Below are positions 34,902 to 43,320 of a stretch of 64,000 nucleotides of DNA, one piece after another (the first letter of the stretch is position 1; each line of letters begins with the position of its first letter). The translations under genes and the position numbers were made by a program. The stretch covers positions 248,001 through 312,000 of the forward strand of contig NZ_JAUXOV010000070.1 in the NCBI RefSeq assembly GCF_030684215.1, in the 5' to 3' direction. Below the pieces are notes generated by a model. That model saw nothing but the letters and a program-made list of their open reading frames with translations, ran no database searches and had not been told where the DNA came from. Source of the DNA: Pseudotabrizicola sp. (GTDB lineage Bacteria; Pseudomonadota; Alphaproteobacteria; Rhodobacterales; Rhodobacteraceae).

Positions 34902-35248
34902 TTGACGCGCTGCGGCAGGCGGGCTTTCTGGCCGTAGAGGCCGAAGGTGGCACAATTCACGCCCGCCTCTGGTCCGGTTCGGTCGATTTTACCGCCACGC
35001 GTGCTGGCGATCAGTGGCAGCTCGCCCTGCACTGGCCGGTCCGCGCGTCTAAGGCGCAACGCGAAAGCTGGAACGCCAGTCACCCGCATGCCCTGATGGA
35101 CATCCATCAAGGCGAAACCCGGCTGTTGATGCGCGTGCCCTGTGACAGCCTGCACGCCCTCCACCTCTGGGCCGCCCTCGCCGAACAGGCCGTGGCCCGC
35201 CTCACCCGCTGGCGCCGCATGCAACGTCAACCGGGCGAAGGCTACTGA
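34898..35248 (+). CDS. Small conserved-looking protein translationally coupled to smc
   Basis: 116 residues, not recognised. It starts at the ATG overlapping the smc stop (34898-34901). The sequence is a beta-rich N-terminal part (FLAVEAEGGTIHARLWSGSVDFTAT, GDQWQLALHWPVRAS) and a C-terminal helix (LHALHLWAALAEQAVARL) with a basic tail. There is no signal peptide and no membrane helix. The tight overlap suggests it is made in proportion to SMC. It could be a partner, but ScpA/ScpB are unrelated to it and I do not claim a function. Confidence 0.75.
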   Translation: MIDALRQAGFLAVEAEGGTIHARLWSGSVDFTATRAGDQWQLALHWPVRASKAQRESWNASHPHALMDIHQGETRLLMRVPCDSLHALHLWAALAEQAVARLTRWRRMQRQPGEGY

Positions 35249-35260
35249 AACTCTGCCGGA

Positions 35261-35285
35261 TTGCTGCTTTCAAAATACTCCGGGG
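35261..35285 (-). repeat. Dispersed GAGTATTT element, copy F (AGCAGCAA tail)
   Basis: Minus-strand reading: CCCCGGAGTATTTTGAAAGCAGCAA. It lies 113 bases downstream of the mltB-like stop (35398), on its strand, in the convergent gap after the smc-coupled gene. A GTCC-GAA-GGAC stem (35288-35298) lies just before it and a GCGGC-GTA-GCCGC stem at 35360-35372. Confidence 0.75.
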
Positions 35286-35397
35286 GCGTCCGAAGGACGG
35301 GGGCAGCGCCCCCCACGCCCGAGGCAAAGGCCTCTTGGCCGTCGCCGAGGTGACTCCGTGCGGCGTAGCCGCTCCGCCAGATCAATGCGTGCTCAGA

Positions 35398-36552
35398 TCA
35401 AAGCGCGTTCAGCAGTGCCATGGTCGGCCAGGCATCGGCAGGGAGGCCAAGGCGCTGTTGTTCCTTCTGCACGGCAGCACGGGTGCCAGAGCCCAGAATG
35501 CCGTCGATCTTTCCCACATCATGTCCCCGCGCCGCCAGCTTTTCCTGTAATCGCATCATTTGCGCGTCATCCAACCCCGGCTCTGGATTGCCCGCATCAT
35601 AGACTGGTGCACCGTCCAGCCTTGTGGCGAAATAGGCGCCGGTCAGCACATAGGTAAAGCTCTGGTTCCAGTCGAACAGCGTGTGAAAGTTTGGATAGGC
35701 AAGGAACGCCGGGCCAAACCGTCCCTGTGGCAGGATCAGCGATGCTTCGCCCCCGGCCAGCGCGCCGCTGCGCCCTGTAACCCCCATCGCTTGCCATTGT
35801 GCCACCGGCAGTCGCACCTCCAGCCCCGACAGCGCCCAATCCATCTGCGCGGGCACCGCAACCTCGGCCAGCCAAGGCTGCCCCGCCTGCCAGTTGTGGT
35901 GCTGCAATAGCCGCGCGCCTGACAGCAGCGCATCGGCAACGGATGTTTTCAGCGTCACATGCCCGTCACCGTCGCCATCCACCCCGCGCGCCAGAATATC
36001 GGCGGGCAACATCTGCACCATGCCGATCTCTCCGGCCCAGGCACCCGTGGTGTCGGTGGGCAGATCGCCCTTTGCGTGCAGGGCTATCGCCGCCAGAATT
36101 TGCGGCTGAAACAGGTCTGGCCGCCGGCAATCATGGCCCAGCGTCACCAGCGCATCGCGGGTGTTGAAATCACCCTGCACCGCGCCGTAATCGGTCTCAA
36201 ACGCCCAGAACGCCAACAAGATGCCCTTTGGCACTCCGTATTCTGCCGCTGCACGGTCAAAGATCGCCGCATGTTGCACGGCCAGTGCGCGCCCCTTTTC
36301 CAGCCGGTTCTGTGAAATCAGCCGTCGCGAAAAGTCGATGAAATTCATCCGGAACACGCCTTGTGACCGATCCGCCTTAAGCACACGATCATCAATCTGC
36401 GCACCCAGCAGATAGCTGCGCGCGGCCTCTACCGGTAGACCGGCGGCGACCGCTTCAGCGGTCATCGCGGCGGCGAAATCCGACAATCGCCCCCCACAGG
36501 GGGCAGCAAGGGCGGGGCTGCTCATCAGCAGCAGGGCAAGGGCACAGCGCAT
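35398..36552 (-). CDS. MltB-family lytic murein transglycosylase with C-terminal peptidoglycan-binding domain
   Basis: 384 residues. Signal peptide (1-16, ALAAPC). The SLT_2 domain has the catalytic Glu in LLAFWAFETDYGAVQG, and EIGMVQMLPADILARGVDGDGDG carries the motif around the substrate groove. GARLLQHHNWQAGQPW and the C-terminal LAARGHDVGKIDGILGSGTRAAVQ, a classic PG_binding_1 repeat, anchor it to the wall. It cleaves glycan strands to 1,6-anhydro ends. There is a Cys19 after the signal in PALAAPCG, so a lipoprotein form is possible but LAAPC is not a good lipobox. It ends just after cobD begins. Confidence 0.9.
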   Translation of the reverse strand: MRCALALLLMSSPALAAPCGGRLSDFAAAMTAEAVAAGLPVEAARSYLLGAQIDDRVLKADRSQGVFRMNFIDFSRRLISQNRLEKGRALAVQHAAIFDRAAAEYGVPKGILLAFWAFETDYGAVQGDFNTRDALVTLGHDCRRPDLFQPQILAAIALHAKGDLPTDTTGAWAGEIGMVQMLPADILARGVDGDGDGHVTLKTSVADALLSGARLLQHHNWQAGQPWLAEVAVPAQMDWALSGLEVRLPVAQWQAMGVTGRSGALAGGEASLILPQGRFGPAFLAYPNFHTLFDWNQSFTYVLTGAYFATRLDGAPVYDAGNPEPGLDDAQMMRLQEKLAARGHDVGKIDGILGSGTRAAVQKEQQRLGLPADAWPTMALLNAL

Positions 36553-36561
36553 CCGGGCAGC

Positions 36562-37461
36562 CTAGATCAGCGCGACCACGGCAACAAGCGCCAGCATCAT
36601 CGCCCATGCCCGCCACAGGGCACGGCAGGCGGCGTCCACATCATGCGGCCCCGCATCCCGCCGCCCTTCAGGCCAGACCCATGGAAAATCTGACATCACC
36701 CCATGATAGGCGCGCGGCCCGGACAGGGCGATATTCAGCACAACCGCCATCGCCGCCTCGGGCCAGCCTGCGTTCGGGCTGCGGTGCAAGGGCGCGTCGC
36801 GCAGAATGGGGCGTGCATTGATATGGCCATGCGAGACTGCGATCAAAAGCGCCGTCAGCCGCGCGGGGATCAGATTCAACAGATCGTCAAACCTCGCAGA
36901 GGCCCAGCCGAATTCCTCGTGACGGGGCGTGCGATGGCCGATCATGCTGTCGGCAGTGTTGGTGATTTTATAGACCAGCATAAGCGGCAGCCCCCCGATC
37001 AGGAACCAGAACGCGGGCGCGATTACCCCGTCTGACAGGTTCTCGGCAGCGCTTTCAATCGCGGCGCGAGAAACGGCGGCTTCGTTCATTGCCGCTGTGT
37101 CGCGCCCGACGATCATTGCCACAGTGCGCCGACCTTCCGTCAAGGAAATACGCAGTGCGTCAGCCACTGATCGGACATGATCGACCAGTGATTTTTGCGC
37201 AAGCAGGATCGCGGCCAGAATACCCTCGAGCAGCCCGAAGTCGGGGATCAACGCGATGGCATGACCCAGAGCGTAGGCCCCCAGCACCATCATGGCCAGC
37301 GCCGCCACGCCCTTGGCCCGGCGGTGCCTTCCTGCGTTCAGGCGCAGGTCCAATCCCCCAACCACGCTGCCCATCAGCACCGCCGGATGCGGGATGCGGT
37401 CCCAGATTGCGCGGGGCTCTCCAAAGGCTGCGTCCAGCAGCATCGCAAGAAACAGGATCAT
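36562..37461 (-). CDS. cobD: Adenosylcobinamide-phosphate synthase
   Basis: 299 residues, polytopic. DAAFGEPRAIWDRIPHPAVLMG and ESAAENLSDGVIAPAFWFLIGG are the CobD/CbiB signatures, with YKITNTADSMIGHRTPRHEEFGW in the middle. It attaches aminopropanol phosphate to adenosylcobyric acid in the cobalamin pathway. The protein starts MILFLAMLLD at 37461; a start at 37491 is also possible. It is 9 bases upstream of the transglycosylase gene, but no other cob gene is in the window, so its operon partners here are unrelated to B12. Confidence 0.92.
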   Translation of the reverse strand: MILFLAMLLDAAFGEPRAIWDRIPHPAVLMGSVVGGLDLRLNAGRHRRAKGVAALAMMVLGAYALGHAIALIPDFGLLEGILAAILLAQKSLVDHVRSVADALRISLTEGRRTVAMIVGRDTAAMNEAAVSRAAIESAAENLSDGVIAPAFWFLIGGLPLMLVYKITNTADSMIGHRTPRHEEFGWASARFDDLLNLIPARLTALLIAVSHGHINARPILRDAPLHRSPNAGWPEAAMAVVLNIALSGPRAYHGVMSDFPWVWPEGRRDAGPHDVDAACRALWRAWAMMLALVAVVALI

Positions 37462-37683
37462 CGCGCTTGTCCCCCCCCTAAGGCAGGGCAAGCCTGCTAT
37501 CCCAAGGCTTTACACCTCTGATTCGCGGGGCAACAGAGGGTCTGGCCTGCGCGAGTGTTGCAAAATGCGATAAAATCGGCACGTGCGACTGGGATTTGTG
37601 ATCTTGCGTCTGCATGTCACGCGATTGACTTGATTTTAACCGAATGTGGATCAGAATTTCGAATGTGGGAGCAGGAGGTCGAC

Positions 37684-38034
37684 GTGCTGGAATTTTTGCC
37701 GCAAGAGATTCGTGACGGGCTGGATGCCGCGCGCAAGCGTGAGGCAAGGCGCAAATCCCGTCTGCGGGTTCAGGTCGGCGAAGCAGTGTTTCCGGTCCTG
37801 CGCTTCTGGCATGACGGTTTTGTGCTTGATGGCGAACTTACCCCGCATCTGCGTGGTCTGGTCGATGTGTACGATGGTGCCAACCACATCTTTCAATGCC
37901 TGATCGTTGCCTCAACCATGGAAAACGGCGATCTGGTGTGTGAGTTCAAACGATCAACCGCTGTGCAGGACAAGGCCCCGCTGGATTTCTGGCGTGATGA
38001 AAACGCACCCGTAGCCTATCTGCCGCGCGCTTGA
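37684..38034 (+). CDS. Hypothetical protein, PilZ-like beta domain (tentative)
   Basis: 116 residues from a GTG at 37684 that has a clean GGAGG 5 bases upstream; an ATG at 37663 and a longer frame to 37555 lack such a site. An N-terminal helix (EFLPQEIRDGLDAARKREARRKSRLRV) with RRKSR is followed by short beta strands up to DGANHIFQCLIVASTMENGDLVCEFKR. The RxxxR before the strands recalls PilZ c-di-GMP-binding proteins, but the second PilZ motif (D/N-x-S-x-x-G) is missing, so the fold assignment is weak. It stands alone between divergent cobD and convergent malY. Confidence 0.6.
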   Translation: MLEFLPQEIRDGLDAARKREARRKSRLRVQVGEAVFPVLRFWHDGFVLDGELTPHLRGLVDVYDGANHIFQCLIVASTMENGDLVCEFKRSTAVQDKAPLDFWRDENAPVAYLPRA

Positions 38035-38048
38035 TCTGTGGCCGGGCA

Positions 38049-38065
38049 GGGGCCTGATCGGCCCC
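38049..38065. terminator. Weak GC hairpin between convergent genes
   Basis: GGGGCC, loop TGATC, GGCCCC, then CCG. There is no T-run on either side. It could be a weak end signal for both the 37.7 kb gene and the convergent malY-like gene. Confidence 0.35.
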
Positions 38066-38074
38066 CGCCAGCTG

Positions 38075-39247
38075 CTATTGCAAATCGCCAAACGCCGTCT
38101 GCAAGCGCGCCACCGCATCCTCAATCCGCGCGCGGGGGGTGGCGATGTTGAACCGCAGATAGCTTTCGCCCCCGGTTCCGAACGTCTCGCCGTGATTGGC
38201 GCAAATCTGCGCCGCCTTTTCCACGCGCGCCTTGAATTCAGCAGGTGCCATGCCTGTTCCGGTGAAATCCACCCATGACAGATAGGTCGCCTCCAGCGGC
38301 ATCGACCGCAGACCGGGAATGGCATTCACGCCTGCGTCAAAGATCTGCCGGTTGCCATCCAGATAGGTCACCAACGCATCAACCCAGACCGCCCCTTCAG
38401 GCGAATAGGCGGCTTCGGCCATATGCATCCCGAACGAGTTGCCCGAAATCCCCATCGCCATGATTTTCGACGCAAACTTCGCCCGCAGCGCATCATCTGC
38501 AATGATCACATTGCCGATATGCGCGCCCGCGATGTTGAAAGTTTTGGTCGTGGCGGTCAGCATCACCAGCCGATCCGCAATGTCGGGCGCGGCCAGCGGC
38601 ATGGCAATATGGCGGTGACCCGGCATCACCAGATCATGATGGATCTCATCCGACACCAGAATCAGATCGTGGCGGGTGCAGAAATCAGCCACGCCGCGCA
38701 ATTCCTCGGCTTTCCAGACCCGTCCGCCCGGATTGTGCGGTGAACACAGGATCAGCATGGATTCGCCCCCGGTCATCCGCGAATCCCAGGCCGCAAAATC
38801 TATCTCATAGCGCTCATCCACCAGCGCAAGCGGGCATTCCACCACCACACGCCCCGCCGCTTTGATGGTGCGCGCGAATGCGTGATAGACCGGGGTCATC
38901 AGCAAGATCCCGTCCCCCGGCGCTGTATAGGCATCCACCACCAGCCCGGTCGCGTTGACCAGCCCATGTGTGGTGAAAATATGGTCGGGGTTCAGCGCCC
39001 AGCCGTGCCGGGTCTGCATCCACCAGCGGATCGACTCGCGGTAGGCCGCATCATCGCCATAATAGCCATAGACTCCATGTGCGGCCATTTTCTCTACCGC
39101 TGCCTGGACGCAGGCGGGTGGGCGGAAATCCATATCCGCCACCCACATTGACAGACCTTTGTCTGCGGGCACGCCATACAGACGCTCCATCATATCCCAT
39201 TTCACGGAATGGGTACCAAAGCGGTTGATCTGGTCGTCAAACTGCAT
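38075..39247 (-). CDS. MalY/PatB family PLP enzyme (putative C-S beta-lyase / aminotransferase)
   Basis: 390 residues. Fold type I: WVADMDFRPP at the N-terminus is diagnostic for MalY/PatB, and the PLP Lys is in TATTKTFNIAGAHIGN. LILCSPHNPGGRVW, LVSDEIHHDLV and the C-terminal YLRFNIATPRARIEDAV complete the family. Such enzymes usually cleave cystathionine or cysteine, and MalY can repress regulators in E. coli. The context (nothing sulfur-related adjacent) does not decide. It is alone, with its start 166 bases from the deformylase cluster on the other strand. Confidence 0.88.
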   Translation of the reverse strand: MQFDDQINRFGTHSVKWDMMERLYGVPADKGLSMWVADMDFRPPACVQAAVEKMAAHGVYGYYGDDAAYRESIRWWMQTRHGWALNPDHIFTTHGLVNATGLVVDAYTAPGDGILLMTPVYHAFARTIKAAGRVVVECPLALVDERYEIDFAAWDSRMTGGESMLILCSPHNPGGRVWKAEELRGVADFCTRHDLILVSDEIHHDLVMPGHRHIAMPLAAPDIADRLVMLTATTKTFNIAGAHIGNVIIADDALRAKFASKIMAMGISGNSFGMHMAEAAYSPEGAVWVDALVTYLDGNRQIFDAGVNAIPGLRSMPLEATYLSWVDFTGTGMAPAEFKARVEKAAQICANHGETFGTGGESYLRFNIATPRARIEDAVARLQTAFGDLQ

Positions 39248-39419
39248 GGTCAGCCTTTTTTCAGAGTGTTCGGAGCAATTACAGGATAATAGGCGCGAAG
39301 TCGCTTTGAAAGTGCCGGCCTGATATATGCGGTATCTTGCAGTGGATTGGCCGGGCCGAGACAGCCGCCCGCCCTATCGCCCCCTTGCGCGAATACCCCT
39401 TGCGCCGTAAATCATGCCC

Positions 39420-39935
39420 ATGATCCGCCCCATCCTGATCCACCCCGACCCGCGCCTCAAGAAGCCCTGTGACACAGTGGCGGTCTTTGACGGCGATTTG
39501 CGTAAACTCGCCGAAGACATGTTCGAGACGATGTATGACGCGCCCGGCATCGGCCTTGCCGCTCCGCAGATCGGTGTGATGCAACGCGTGCTGGTGATGG
39601 ATTGCATCAAGGATGGCCCGCCGCGCCCGATGGCGCTGATCAATCCGCGTGTGGTCTGGGCGTCGGAAGACCTGTCCAGCTATGAGGAAGGGTGCCTGTC
39701 GATCCCCGACCAATACGCCGAGGTGCGCCGCCCTGCCGAGGTGCGCGTCGCGTGGCACGCCCTAGATGGCTCTGAGCAGGAAGAACAGTTCGCGGGCCTT
39801 TGGGCAACCTGCGTGCAGCACGAGATTGACCATCTGGAGGGCAAGCTGTTCATCGACTATCTTGGCCCGTTGAAGCGCCAGATGATCACCCGCAAGATGG
39901 AAAAGCTGAAGCGTGAACGCGCGCGGCAGGGTTGA
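39420..39935 (+). CDS. def: Peptide deformylase (first of three tandem homologues)
   Basis: 171 residues from the second of two close ATGs (39414 and 39420). All three motifs are intact: GIGLAAPQ, EEGCLSIPD with metal Cys92, and QHEIDH with His134, Glu135 and His138. It removes the formyl group from the N-terminus of new proteins. The gene is first in a four-gene run def-def-pseudo def-fmt with overlaps or few-base gaps. The C-terminal basic tail (KRQMITRKMEKLKRERARQ) contacts the ribosome in other deformylases. Confidence 0.94.
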   Translation: MIRPILIHPDPRLKKPCDTVAVFDGDLRKLAEDMFETMYDAPGIGLAAPQIGVMQRVLVMDCIKDGPPRPMALINPRVVWASEDLSSYEEGCLSIPDQYAEVRRPAEVRVAWHALDGSEQEEQFAGLWATCVQHEIDHLEGKLFIDYLGPLKRQMITRKMEKLKRERARQG

Positions 39936-39937
39936 GT

Positions 39938-40438
39938 ATGGCGGTTCTCCCCATCCTGCGCTGGCCCGATCCGCGCCTTGCCACGCCTTGTGCACCCGTG
40001 GGGGCCGAGGATGTGTCACTTCTTGCCGCTGACATGCTGGAAACGATGTATGCCGCCCCCGGTCGCGGGCTTGCGGCACCGCAGATTGGCGTGCTCAAAC
40101 GCTTGTTTGTGATGGATGTGGCGTGGAAAGGCGGCCTGCCCGCGCCGCGTGTCGTGATCGATCCGCAAATTCTGTGGCGCTCGGATGACACTGCCACGGG
40201 GTCCGAGGGCTGCCTTTCGATTCCCGGCATCACCACTGATATCACCCGCGCCACGCAAATCCGCATGGCATGGACCGACCAGAACGGCCAGCTACATGAG
40301 GAAATCCTGACCGGATTTGCCGCGATCTGCGCCCAGCACGAATACGACCACCTTGACGGCGTCGTGACCTTTGACCGCATGGCCCCCGACCTGAGCGCTG
40401 CGGTGCAAGCAGCTTATCTGGACCAAACCCCCACATGA
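39938..40438 (+). CDS. Peptide deformylase (second, active-site intact)
   Basis: 166 residues starting 2 bases after the first def stop. Motifs: GRGLAAPQ, SEGCLSIPG with Cys92, and QHEYDH with His134, Glu135, His138, so it should bind metal and be catalytic. It lacks the basic C-terminal tail of its neighbour, so it may act on another substrate or off the ribosome. A TTG at 39932 is the other possible start. The duplicated, intact enzyme next to a degenerate one suggests an expansion by tandem duplication. Confidence 0.88.
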   Translation: MAVLPILRWPDPRLATPCAPVGAEDVSLLAADMLETMYAAPGRGLAAPQIGVLKRLFVMDVAWKGGLPAPRVVIDPQILWRSDDTATGSEGCLSIPGITTDITRATQIRMAWTDQNGQLHEEILTGFAAICAQHEYDHLDGVVTFDRMAPDLSAAVQAAYLDQTPT

Positions 40439-40935
40439 CCCGCTCCTGTATTCCATGGCCGCACCCGGTGTTGCGCACAAAGGCCGCCGAAGTGGCCGAG
40501 ATTACCGACGAGATCCGCGCCCTTTGGGCCGAGATGATCGAGGTAATGGATGCCATGCCCGGCTATGGCCTTGCCGCCGTGCAGATCGGTGTGCCGTTGC
40601 GGCTGGCGGTTGTCGATTGCTCTGACGCGCGGGGGCAGGCCATCTGCATGGCCAACCCCGAAATCCTGCATGCCAGCGGACAGTTGCGCGAGCATGAGGA
40701 AGCCAGCCCGAACCTTCCCGGTGTGTCCGCTGTCATCAAGCGCCCGCGCGCGGTCACGGTGCGCTATCTTAACGATCAGGGCGTGGTCGAAGACCGCGAT
40801 TTTGTGAACCTCTGGGCGACATCGGTTCAGCACCAGATCGATCATCTGGCTGGCAAGATGTATTTCGACCGTCTGTCGGCGCTGAAACGCAAGATGCTGA
40901 TTGCAAAGGCGGAAAAGGCGCGCAAACGGCTATGA
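40435..40935 (+). CDS. Deformylase-like protein without catalytic residues
   Basis: 166 residues. It keeps GYGLAAVQ (motif 1) and the overall fold, including the basic tail [10 protein letters not shown], but motif 2 EGCLS is EASPN, so the metal-ligand Cys is Ser91, and motif 3 HExxH is HQIDH, so the general-base Glu is Gln134. Both His ligands (133 and 137) remain. It is therefore probably inactive as a deformylase or has a changed metal site. The gene is intact, overlaps the previous gene by 4 bases and overlaps fmt (40932-40935), so it is translated in step. Likely a retained regulatory or binding protein. Confidence 0.88.
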   Translation: MTRSCIPWPHPVLRTKAAEVAEITDEIRALWAEMIEVMDAMPGYGLAAVQIGVPLRLAVVDCSDARGQAICMANPEILHASGQLREHEEASPNLPGVSAVIKRPRAVTVRYLNDQGVVEDRDFVNLWATSVQHQIDHLAGKMYFDRLSALKRKMLIAKAEKARKRL

Positions 40936-41825
40936 AACTTATCTTTATGGGCACGCCAGACTTTTCGGTTCCGGTGCTGGAGGCGCTGGCGGCACAGCAT
41001 GACATCGTTGCCGTCTACACCCAGCCCCCGCGCCCTGCCGGGCGTGGCAAGGCAGACCGCCCCAGCCCGGTGCATCAAAAGGCGCTTGCCCTTGGCTTGT
41101 CCGTTCGCCACCCCGCCCGGTTGACAGATCCCGTTGACCAAGCCGAGTTTGCCGCGTTGCACGCGGATATCGCCGTGGTAGTCGCCTATGGCCTGATCTT
41201 ACCGCAAGCGGTGCTGGATGCGCCGCGTCTTGGCTGTCTGAACATCCACGCAAGCCTTTTGCCGCGCTGGCGCGGGGCCGCGCCCATCCACCGCGCCATC
41301 ATGGCTGGCGACAGCCACACCGGCATCTGCATCATGCAGATGGAGGCGGGGCTGGACTCCGGCCCGGTGCTGTTGCGGCAGGAAACCCCGATCAACCCGC
41401 AGGAAACCACCGCCGATCTGCACGACCGTCTGTCTGCCATGGGTGCTGCGCTGATCGTGCAGGCGCTGGACCAGTTGCCCTTGACCCCGCAGCTGCAACC
41501 CAAGCAGGGCATCACCTACGCCACGAAAATCGACAAGGCCGAGGCGCGGATCGACTTCACCCAAACCGCCGAAACCGTTGATCGCCAGATCCGTGGCCTG
41601 TCGCCATTCCCCGGTGCATGGGTGCAGATCGGGCCAGAGCGGGTCAAACTTCTCCGCTCCCGCCTAGCCGAAGGCCGCGGCACACCGGGCCAGGTGCTGC
41701 ACGGCTTTACCATCGCCTGCGGCACCGGCGCCGTGGAGATCACCGAGGCACAACGCGAGGGCAAACGCCCGATGCCCGCCGCCGAAATCCTTAAAGGTCT
41801 GCGCCTGCCCACGCATCTGGCCTAG
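40932..41825 (+). CDS. fmt: Methionyl-tRNA formyltransferase
   Basis: 297 residues. [19 protein letters not shown] and the formyl-THF site [18 protein letters not shown] (the SLLPxWRGAAPI motif) are clear, as is the C-terminal OB-like domain with [17 protein letters not shown]. It formylates Met-tRNA-fMet for initiation, the reaction undone by the deformylases upstream. It overlaps the pseudo-deformylase gene by ATGA, so the whole set is one operon. Confidence 0.95.
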   Translation: MKLIFMGTPDFSVPVLEALAAQHDIVAVYTQPPRPAGRGKADRPSPVHQKALALGLSVRHPARLTDPVDQAEFAALHADIAVVVAYGLILPQAVLDAPRLGCLNIHASLLPRWRGAAPIHRAIMAGDSHTGICIMQMEAGLDSGPVLLRQETPINPQETTADLHDRLSAMGAALIVQALDQLPLTPQLQPKQGITYATKIDKAEARIDFTQTAETVDRQIRGLSPFPGAWVQIGPERVKLLRSRLAEGRGTPGQVLHGFTIACGTGAVEITEAQREGKRPMPAAEILKGLRLPTHLA

Positions 41826-41873
41826 CCAAGCCCGCCCCGGCCCCCCATATTGGCCCCAACAATGGAGGCCACC

Positions 41874-42110
41874 ATGCCCATCATCGCCCTGATCATCATT
41901 GGTGCCGCTGCGGGTTTCATCGCCACGCGGATGATGAAACTTGAAACCGATGTGCTGACCACCATTGCCATCGGCGTCTTCGGCGCGCTGATCGGCGGCT
42001 TTGCGCTACGCTTCCTGATCACCATCACCGGCTGGATGGCGGGGTTTGTCGGCGCGGTGCTAGGGGCCATGGTGCTGATCTGGCTGTGGAAAACCTATAT
42101 TGCTAAGTAA
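41874..42110 (+). CDS. GlsB/YeaQ/YmgE family small membrane protein
   Basis: 78 residues. Three hydrophobic stretches: IIALIIIGAAAGFIATRMM, LTTIAIGVFGALIGGFALRFL and FVGAVLGAMVLIWLW, matching the transglycosylase-associated/GlsB family of stress-induced membrane proteins. The start was chosen at 41874, with GGAGG 8 bases before it (41862-41866). It follows fmt by 48 bases and overlaps the convergent TetR gene by 8 bases. Function unknown. Confidence 0.82.
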   Translation: MPIIALIIIGAAAGFIATRMMKLETDVLTTIAIGVFGALIGGFALRFLITITGWMAGFVGAVLGAMVLIWLWKTYIAK

Positions 42111-42624
42111 GCCGCTTGATCGCGTCTTTCAGCCTGAAGCCTTTGTCGCCCGCCGCCTGCCACAGCATTTGCCCCTGCCATGCCGCAAACAGCAGCGCGG
42201 CCGCCTCGCGCCCCTTGGCACCGCCGCCCAAGCGCACAGCCAGTGCTTGTTCGACCCGCACCCGCCATGCCATTGCACGCAGGCGAAGGGTTGGGTCGTC
42301 CAGATGCGCGACCAGCAGCGGCAGATCCGCAGCGTCGCCGCTGGTTTCGCTTAGCGCCTTGATCAGCATTTGCGCGCCCTTGACCGACATATCAGACTGC
42401 CCTTCGGCCGCATCCGTTGCCCGGTCCAGTGCGTCCCAGCCAGCCAGCAATGCTTCGCGCACCATCCCGTCCTGACTGCCATAGCGTTGCACGAGCGTTG
42501 GCGCTGCCAAACCGGTGGCACGCGAGACCATGGCAAAACTTGCCCCCCGCTCGCCCGATTGGGCCAACAGAGTACGGATGGCTGAAAAAACGACGGGATC
42601 GGGAATGATTTTTGTTCGTGGCAT
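42103..42624 (-). CDS. TetR-family transcriptional regulator
   Basis: 173 residues from ATG 42624. The N-terminal helix-turn-helix is ASFAMVSRATGLAAPTLVQRYGSQDGMVREAL, typical of TetR (helix 3 with L-x-x-x-Y/F-G/F-x-S/D). The rest is an all-helical ligand domain (LPLLVAHLDDPTLRLRAMAWR). A longer frame reaches 42660 but runs into its own promoter. A perfect 10-base palindrome and a good -35/-10 pair lie directly upstream, so it probably represses itself. Its ligand and other targets are unknown; its neighbours (GlsB, TRIC channel) are candidates. Confidence 0.85.
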   Translation of the reverse strand: MPRTKIIPDPVVFSAIRTLLAQSGERGASFAMVSRATGLAAPTLVQRYGSQDGMVREALLAGWDALDRATDAAEGQSDMSVKGAQMLIKALSETSGDAADLPLLVAHLDDPTLRLRAMAWRVRVEQALAVRLGGGAKGREAAALLFAAWQGQMLWQAAGDKGFRLKDAIKRLT

Positions 42625-42630
42625 CGCCTG

Positions 42631-42660
42631 ATTGTAAACGATCGTTCGTCTGTTGGGCAA
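42631..42660 (-). promoter_or_regulatory. Promoter and palindromic operator of the TetR gene
   Basis: Minus strand: TTGCCC (42660-42655), 18-base spacer, TACAAT (42636-42631). The spacer contains the palindrome AACGATCGTT (42637-42646). The -10 is only 6 bases from the ATG at 42624, so the transcript would start at or near the start codon (leaderless). Confidence 0.5.
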
Positions 42661-42663
42661 GCC

Positions 42664-43320
42664 TTAGCGTTTCGGGGGCAGGGTCCGGGGCGGGCGGGGG
42701 CGATATACCGGCAAACGCCAGCCAAACACCAGACTGCCCGCGCGCAGCGTCAGCGTCACCAACGCACAAGTCAGAAGCGCAAATCCGCCCTCTACGCCTG
42801 CCAGCCCGGCCAGAACAGCAGCCACACCCCCGGCAAAGGCGCAGGATACATACAGCTCACCCTGCTTCAGCACCAACGGCACCTCGTTGCACACCACGTC
42901 GCGCAACAGCCCGCCCATGCAGCCTGTTACCATCCCCATGATCAAGACCACTGGCCAGCCCATGCCTTGACCCAAGGCCGCCGCCACCCCGGCAGGCACA
43001 GCGACCGCCAAAGCAAACGCATCCAGCCACAGAATCGCGCGGTAGCGGCTTTCCAGCAGATGCGCTGCAAAGAACACGATCACAGCGGCAAGCGTGGCCA
43101 CGCCCAGCATCATCGGGTCAACGATCCAGAATACATCGCGGTCCAGCATCACATCGCGCAGCGTGCCGCCGCCCGTGGCTGTAAGGCTGGCAATGAAGAT
43201 AAAGCCCACGATATCAAGCTGCGCCCGGCTTGCGACCAGCGCCCCGGTCAGCGCGAATACCGCGACGGACGCGTAATCCAAAAAGGGCAAAAGCCATAAA
43301 AGGCCCTGCGCCGTGGTCAT
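42664..43320 (-). CDS. Trimeric intracellular cation (TRIC) channel family protein (UPF0126)
   Basis: 218 residues, seven helices in two repeats. [18 protein letters not shown] and [24 protein letters not shown] are the duplicated GGGxxRD family motifs that line the pore. Prokaryotic TRIC homologues conduct K+ or Na+. It overlaps the rnhA gene by ATGA (43317-43320), so it is downstream of it in one transcript, an arrangement with no obvious functional reason. Confidence 0.9.
   Translation of the reverse strand: MTTAQGLLWLLPFLDYASVAVFALTGALVASRAQLDIVGFIFIASLTATGGGTLRDVMLDRDVFWIVDPMMLGVATLAAVIVFFAAHLLESRYRAILWLDAFALAVAVPAGVAAALGQGMGWPVVLIMGMVTGCMGGLLRDVVCNEVPLVLKQGELYVSCAFAGGVAAVLAGLAGVEGGFALLTCALVTLTLRAGSLVFGWRLPVYRPRPPRTLPPKR

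Noticed and set aside
37555-37683. Longer start for the PilZ-like gene
   Set aside because: The GTG at 37684 has GGAGG at ideal spacing; the earlier codons look non-coding and AT-rich compared with the rest.
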